Assembly (NCBI GenBank): GCA_024509875.1
Contig: JAMPIV010004247.1
Coordinates: 459,501-523,500, forward strand
Direction: 5' to 3'
Length of the DNA stretch: 64,000 nt
Source: Oreohelix idahoensis
Taxonomy: Eukaryota; Mollusca; Gastropoda; Stylommatophora; Oreohelicidae
Shown one piece after another: positions 53,701 through 56,700 of the stretch. Below the pieces are notes generated by a model that saw only the letters and a program-made list of their open reading frames with translations, had not been told where the DNA came from and ran no database searches. Within the stretch, counting starts at the first letter, position 1; each line of letters opens with the position of its first letter. Both the position numbers and the translations under genes were made by a program.

Positions 53701-56700
53701 GAGACTTAAGGTCTGTAATTCAATGAAATACAAAATCAAGAACTAACTTAATTAAACACAACATATATAAAGGGATTCACCAATCAATGCCTGAATTTCT
53801 AGAAAAAATGTTTTCTGTCTTTCTAGAGCTCACTGTGTGAAAATACATGTGTTAAAATGGTATACTGTAATGACTGAATGGATGATACTATCCCAGAGGT
53901 ATGATAAAATACATAAGTTCAAATCCCGGACCGAGACACCAGTGTCACGTAGCGTTTAAAGGATAAGAGAATTATTTAGAGGAAATAATAGATCTGATGT
54001 GGAAGATTTGGCTCAAGGAATCCCTGCTGGGTTTTCCCACTTCCAAAGGGTGACGAAGAGGGTAAATTCTCCTAACTCGACAGGTCTGGAAAAGATTGTA
54101 AGGAGATATTTGGTCTCTCGCTACCGTCGTCCCCTTCTCAGTTATCTATTATTATTATTCTTTAATTATATTATATTTTACGAGCCCCCCCTCCCTTATA
54201 AAGGAAGATAAACATAGACAATATTCAACATCTAATGGAAGGAACAAAGCGTGGGGTACAGTATATACACCCAATTGGTTTATTGCAATAAAGTGAATAG
54301 ATGGTGAATGATAGTATTGTCGATGGAATTAGTGTCTGCTGTATGTATTATGTGTCTCACACTTCACGTGTTTTTCATCATGGATGACTAAACTTTGTGG
54401 CATTGATTAGGTGAGTTTCCTTTGTCGTGGACTTAGCTTTTCAGCCCCCGGCTGATAGTGAAGTGTGGTTAGTTCTCCGGTCTCCTGACGTTGCCCCGGT
54501 AGGTCTTGAATGGTTCGGATTTGCCTTCTCTGTGCTCGACTCCGTATTCTGCGCTGAGATTGGACTGTCGTGCAAGGCTCCACCATAGACTGAAGACAAA
54601 TACGACGGCTTCATTAATTTTCTAGCTTTAGAAAGCAGTCTTTCCCTAAGCCGTCCCTCTGCCTGTCACCTCAGATTTTAGTCTCTAACATCATATGTCT
54701 AGAGTCTAATCTTGAATTCAAGTTTCTCCTGTCTGTCCTTTATTATATTACTCTGCCCCAGTGGCAGTATTATAATTCTTTAGACTGATTTATCGTCAGC
54801 TTAACCCGATGAATTATTATAAATGTCAGTTAAACCCACCAAATTTATCATAGAAATGTCGGCAACAGTATTCTAGTTCTGTGCCTCTAGCCTAATCGTC
54901 ATGTCATTATGATGAATTTAACAAATAATTGGACATCCGTGTTTTTAGAATTGTCTGACAACATTATCACACACTTCATGTCTGGTCGCATCGTCATATA
55001 ATTTATAATGAATATATGTCACGGTCGGTCAACATTATCGTTAATATTAATTTCCGTTAGTCTAAACGTCGGGTCGAAAATAATCAAATAATATGGAAAT
55101 TAATAGCTATATATATATATATATTCCCGTTATACATTATTATGAACATGTACATATCCCGTGGGATCATAAAATATACCCGATCACATGTGGCTGGATG
55201 TGATCGTAAAACAAAAATATGAATAAAGTAAACATACCAATCTTGCGTCGATTTTGCAATGTACTACACATTTCATCACATTATATTCTAGCGAGATTTC
55301 ACTTACCTACTCAAAGATGGACGCTAACCCGCAATTAGACACGTGGCTTCAGTGCTTTTAATGCGAGAATTCGCCGATAATTGGGTTAGACCTAGCTGTC
55401 TCAAGGGTTCCGGGCAAGTGAAGATTGCCCGTGTTTGGCGCACTTTTAGCGGGACATTTCCGCTTGGACACGTGATCCATAGCGTGCATCATGTGACATT
55501 AGCGTCAAATAAACGCTCCAATCAATAGCGTTAAAAGTCACGTGGGGTCTTCCTAAAGTGGCATAAACTGGTTTTATCAGCTTAAGCAGTCTTAAATTAA
55601 AACAGGTTCCTAGCTACCGAGGTCATTGGTCAACAATGACGTCGTATCTAAAAATAGCGAGGAGAAAATACTGAATGCTAGGAGAATTTCCGCAAGTGAC
55701 ACTTCCCGGGACTTTGCGATCATGCATTGAGGATGAGAAAAAAAACGATGTCCGTAAATAATAAAAAAAATGAAGAGAAGATTGGGCAAGTTGTCACATT
55801 TATGCATATGAACATTTAAAAAAATTATTTCCAAACAACAATAAAAACGCACTGGGGTGGCCATTTTTGCTTGGGCCAAACCCACTTTTTTGCTTGGGAC
55901 TGAAAGAGTTAAGAGACAAATAAATAACAAGATTACTGCTTCCTCAGGCATGACGTAAGAGGCAACTACATGAGGTTGTGCATGGGCTGGCAATCTTATC
56001 CTGTAAAACCAACTGCTACAGAAATCACTGCTACAAGATCACATGAATGCTCAGGTGCAGGATTTCTGCAAGGGGGGGGGGGGGGCCACCTGCAGTTGTT
56101 GCTCCATGTTCCATGGACAACAACAAAGAAAAAAAATGATGATGATGAATGATGCTTGAAGGGAAGTTGAAGGGTAATGAATAATGAGCTTGTAATTGTC
56201 AGAGCGTCCAATTGACAGAGTGGTTAGAGCGCTGGTTTCTCTCGGCAAAGGTGCCAGGTTCGATTCACAGTATTGACACACTTGTCCACCCAGCTGTAAA
56301 TGAGTACATGACTTTGATCTAGAATTAGGGAAGGAAAAGGGCAGCAAGGAAGGGACCTGATCACCCCCAGCTCTCGATGCTTGACCTAGAATAAAGAAGT
56401 CTCTAACATTTCAGTTACCTACAGCAGCATCTGCTATGGAACTACCTTTACTTTCAATATGTCTTCCAAGCCAGTCTTGGTCTAGACCAGAGGTTCTCAA
56501 CCTTTTTTTTTTTTGCTCATGGCCCCCCCTTCTGAGCCCATTTACCTCTGAGCCCCTCTCATAGTCACTGTTAGCTGGAAAAAAGGTACTTTACCATCTT
56601 ACTGTGGCCTGCTAGAAATATGGCATGGCCCACGTTGAGAATCACTGGTCCAGAGCAGTGGTGAGCAAGCCAGCAGCTGTGGGAGATCTATTCTGGAAAA

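Larger units (their letters stand above)
47273..55798 (-). mobile_element. Element B: Gypsy-type LTR retrotransposon with copia-like pol order (Gmr1-like)
   Basis: The element is 8.5 kb, flanked by 5-bp repeats TTTAT (47268-47272 and 55799-55803). The minus-strand order is: 5' LTR, tRNA-like primer site, Gag, zinc knuckle, protease, integrase, RT, RNase H, polypurine tract, 3' LTR. Integrase precedes RT, unlike ordinary Ty3/Gypsy elements, but the GPY/F-bearing integrase and the FMDD-type RT look Gypsy-like. The two LTRs differ mainly by one indel of about 25 bp. Two frameshifts in gag are the only clear breaks. No envelope gene is present. Confidence 0.93.

Noticed and set aside
56207..56270. 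Possible tRNA gene
   Set aside because: tRNA-like head only; it does not fold into an acceptor stem and is followed by a SINE body.
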